From an uncultured bacterium (GTDB taxonomy: Bacteria; Verrucomicrobiota; Lentisphaeria; Victivallales; UBA1829), in NCBI GenBank assembly GCA_900548385.1, contig URKJ01000064.1:1-14242 (forward strand): a DNA stretch of 14,242 nucleotides, in the 5' to 3' direction. The first letter of the stretch is position 1, and the number at the start of each line of letters is the position of its first letter. The position numbers and the translations under genes were made by a program. Below, in pieces: positions 13,157 through 14,242 of this stretch. The notes beneath the pieces were generated by a model that did not search any database, was not told the origin of the DNA, and saw only the letters and a list, made by a program, of their open reading frames with translations.

Positions 13157-14227
13157 TTATTCTTCATTGCCGGAATCGGCTTTGCCCGTTTTCGGCGGAG
13201 CAAGTTTTTTGAACTTCAGTTTGATGACACTTTTCTTCCGGTTGCTACGAATTGTGATCTCTTTGGTGATCGGACGATATCCGTCGGCTTCCGCCGAAAG
13301 GATGTGCCTGCCGATAACCGTTTTGTCGCCGTTTTCAAACTCCTGACCGTCGAGCATGAACGTCACGGCGTCTTCATCGAACTCATCGTCGCCTTTGGGA
13401 CCGGTGCACTTGATCTCAAGATTGCTCAGATAATAATCGGCGATTTTTCCCGCGATCTGCTTGAGAGCGTCCTCAATCAGATCGGAAGCGGGATTGTGCC
13501 CGACGTTGCGTGATGCGCTGGTTTGCCTGCGGCTGCTTCTCGCCACGACATGAAACGCCGTAACCACATTGCCGTTGAAGTCGCGCAGGTTTCCGACCGC
13601 TTTCTGCGTGTAGACGGTCTTTTTGATCATCGTTCCGCCGATGCCGACGGTATTGGATTCCGTGTTCATATCCTGCATAATGACCGTCAGGAAGAAGCAG
13701 GCGGATGCCAGATCCTGCTGATCGTTGCCATTGATCGCCTTTTCCACCTCGGACAGGCTGGTATTGCTGCGGTCGATTAACTGTATGTAATTCGAATATG
13801 GTGAAAGATAACTTTGCAAATACTGCTTGCCGACCACAATATCACGCTTGTTTTTATCGCCGATGATCGTTGTACGCAGATTCTCCAGAATGTTTTCCAT
13901 TCGACGGTTCTGCCGGACAATTTCCTGCTGCTGTTCATTATAACGCCGGATATTATCATTAAAACGGATGTTGATTTCGCGACGGACCAGTGTCGGGTCG
14001 GCGGCCTTGTCCGCTTCGGAGATCTGAGGCATTGAGTCAACATTGAATTGTTTGATTTTAGTCAGGAACTCTTCCGTTTTGGCAACGGTATCAATCGTTC
14101 CGATGTCGGTTACCAGAATACAGATCTTTCCGGGATTTGTATTCTGAGGAATTTTGAATTCTTTGGTGTCATTTGCGAATAATGACACTGCTGCTGTCAA
14201 AATAGTTATCAAATATCTTTTTTTCAT
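13157..14227 (-). CDS. Exported protein with coiled coil and PEGA-like domain
   Basis: 356 residues. Sec signal peptide MKKRYLITILTAAVSLFA, cut near residue 18. The opening strand GKICILVTDIG (33-43) resembles the first strand of CsgG-like domains. A charged, Gln/Arg/Asn-rich helix (about 83-120; NEQQQEIVRQNRRMENIL) is probably a coiled coil. The segment 177-265 (CFFLTVIMQDMN, then VGNLRDFNGNVVTAFHVV, then DLIEDALKQIAGKIADYYL) parallels the strand-strand-helix order of the two downstream exported proteins. Residues about 287-340 (VTFMLDGQEF, IGRHILSAEADGYRPITKEI) form a PEGA-like beta domain, often an envelope-surface module. The C-terminus is Lys-rich. AAAGGAG six bases before the ATG supports the start. 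Function unknown; probably periplasmic or outer-membrane associated. Confidence 0.7.
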   Translation of the reverse strand: MKKRYLITILTAAVSLFANDTKEFKIPQNTNPGKICILVTDIGTIDTVAKTEEFLTKIKQFNVDSMPQISEADKAADPTLVRREINIRFNDNIRRYNEQQQEIVRQNRRMENILENLRTTIIGDKNKRDIVVGKQYLQSYLSPYSNYIQLIDRSNTSLSEVEKAINGNDQQDLASACFFLTVIMQDMNTESNTVGIGGTMIKKTVYTQKAVGNLRDFNGNVVTAFHVVARSSRRQTSASRNVGHNPASDLIEDALKQIAGKIADYYLSNLEIKCTGPKGDDEFDEDAVTFMLDGQEFENGDKTVIGRHILSAEADGYRPITKEITIRSNRKKSVIKLKFKKLAPPKTGKADSGNEE

Positions 14228-14242
14228 TTTGTCTCCTTTGTT

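Noticed and set aside
1..14242. tRNA, rRNA, CRISPR array, riboswitch or transposase
   Set aside because: I looked on both strands and saw none; no repeated spacers, no tRNA-like cloverleaf and no DDE or recombinase motifs in any frame.

Overview
The window looks like one end of a draft or metagenomic contig from a PVC-group bacterium, most likely Lentisphaerota (Victivallales-like). The evidence is a pseudopilin with the FTLVELL / LILPALNKA leader typical of that group, a GntR-headed LacI-type sugar regulator placed directly before a secreted glycosidase, a MurG with HDGN where most MurGs have HEQN, and moderately GC-rich coding sequence with strong AAGGAG ribosome sites. The taxonomic call is an inference. 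The first 46 bases are not genomic: they are an Illumina Nextera index-plus-transposase adapter left on the contig end, so the promoter region of the first gene is cut off.

Layout. (1) 92-2552: an AraC-family regulator and a cytoplasmic GH78-type alpha-L-rhamnosidase, convergent and overlapping at their 3' ends. (2) 2705-5122: ftsW and murG, stop codon abutting start codon, a two-gene remnant of the division/cell-wall cluster without its usual partners. (3) 5131-9719: a lower-GC block with a consensus sigma70-type promoter, a GntR/LacI-type regulator, a secreted GH71/GH99-like glycosidase with a C-terminal LamG domain, and a pseudopilin-like protein, all on the + strand. (4) 9739-10494: a SAM-dependent methyltransferase on the - strand. 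(5) 10690-14227: three exported proteins on the - strand: a Sec-secreted protein with a C-terminal PEGA-like domain, a lipoprotein, and a CsgG/LpoB-like protein.

The most striking signal is an imperfect 46-bp direct repeat (42/46 identical, first 26 bp perfect) at 5085-5130 and 9720-9765, exactly bracketing block 3. The left copy is the 3' end of murG and the right copy is the 3' end of the convergent methyltransferase. Each copy can encode both gene ends (MurG ...NILSVSQT(A/M)PK-stop on +, methyltransferase ...RCYFG(A/M)V-stop on -). The simplest reading is that murG and the methyltransferase once met tail-to-tail and the 4.6-kb glycan-response cassette was inserted at that junction, duplicating it. 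No recombinase or transposase is visible in the block. A short minus-strand frame just inside the left repeat (5131-5310) resembles the C-terminus of the same methyltransferase family and may be debris of the event.

Functionally, block 3 reads as a self-contained sensing and degradation module: the regulator senses a sugar, the secreted enzyme attacks an external polysaccharide, and the pseudopilin-like protein may help secrete, display or bind. The three exported proteins at the right end share a similar middle region, suggesting related folds and perhaps a joint envelope complex; their function is unknown.
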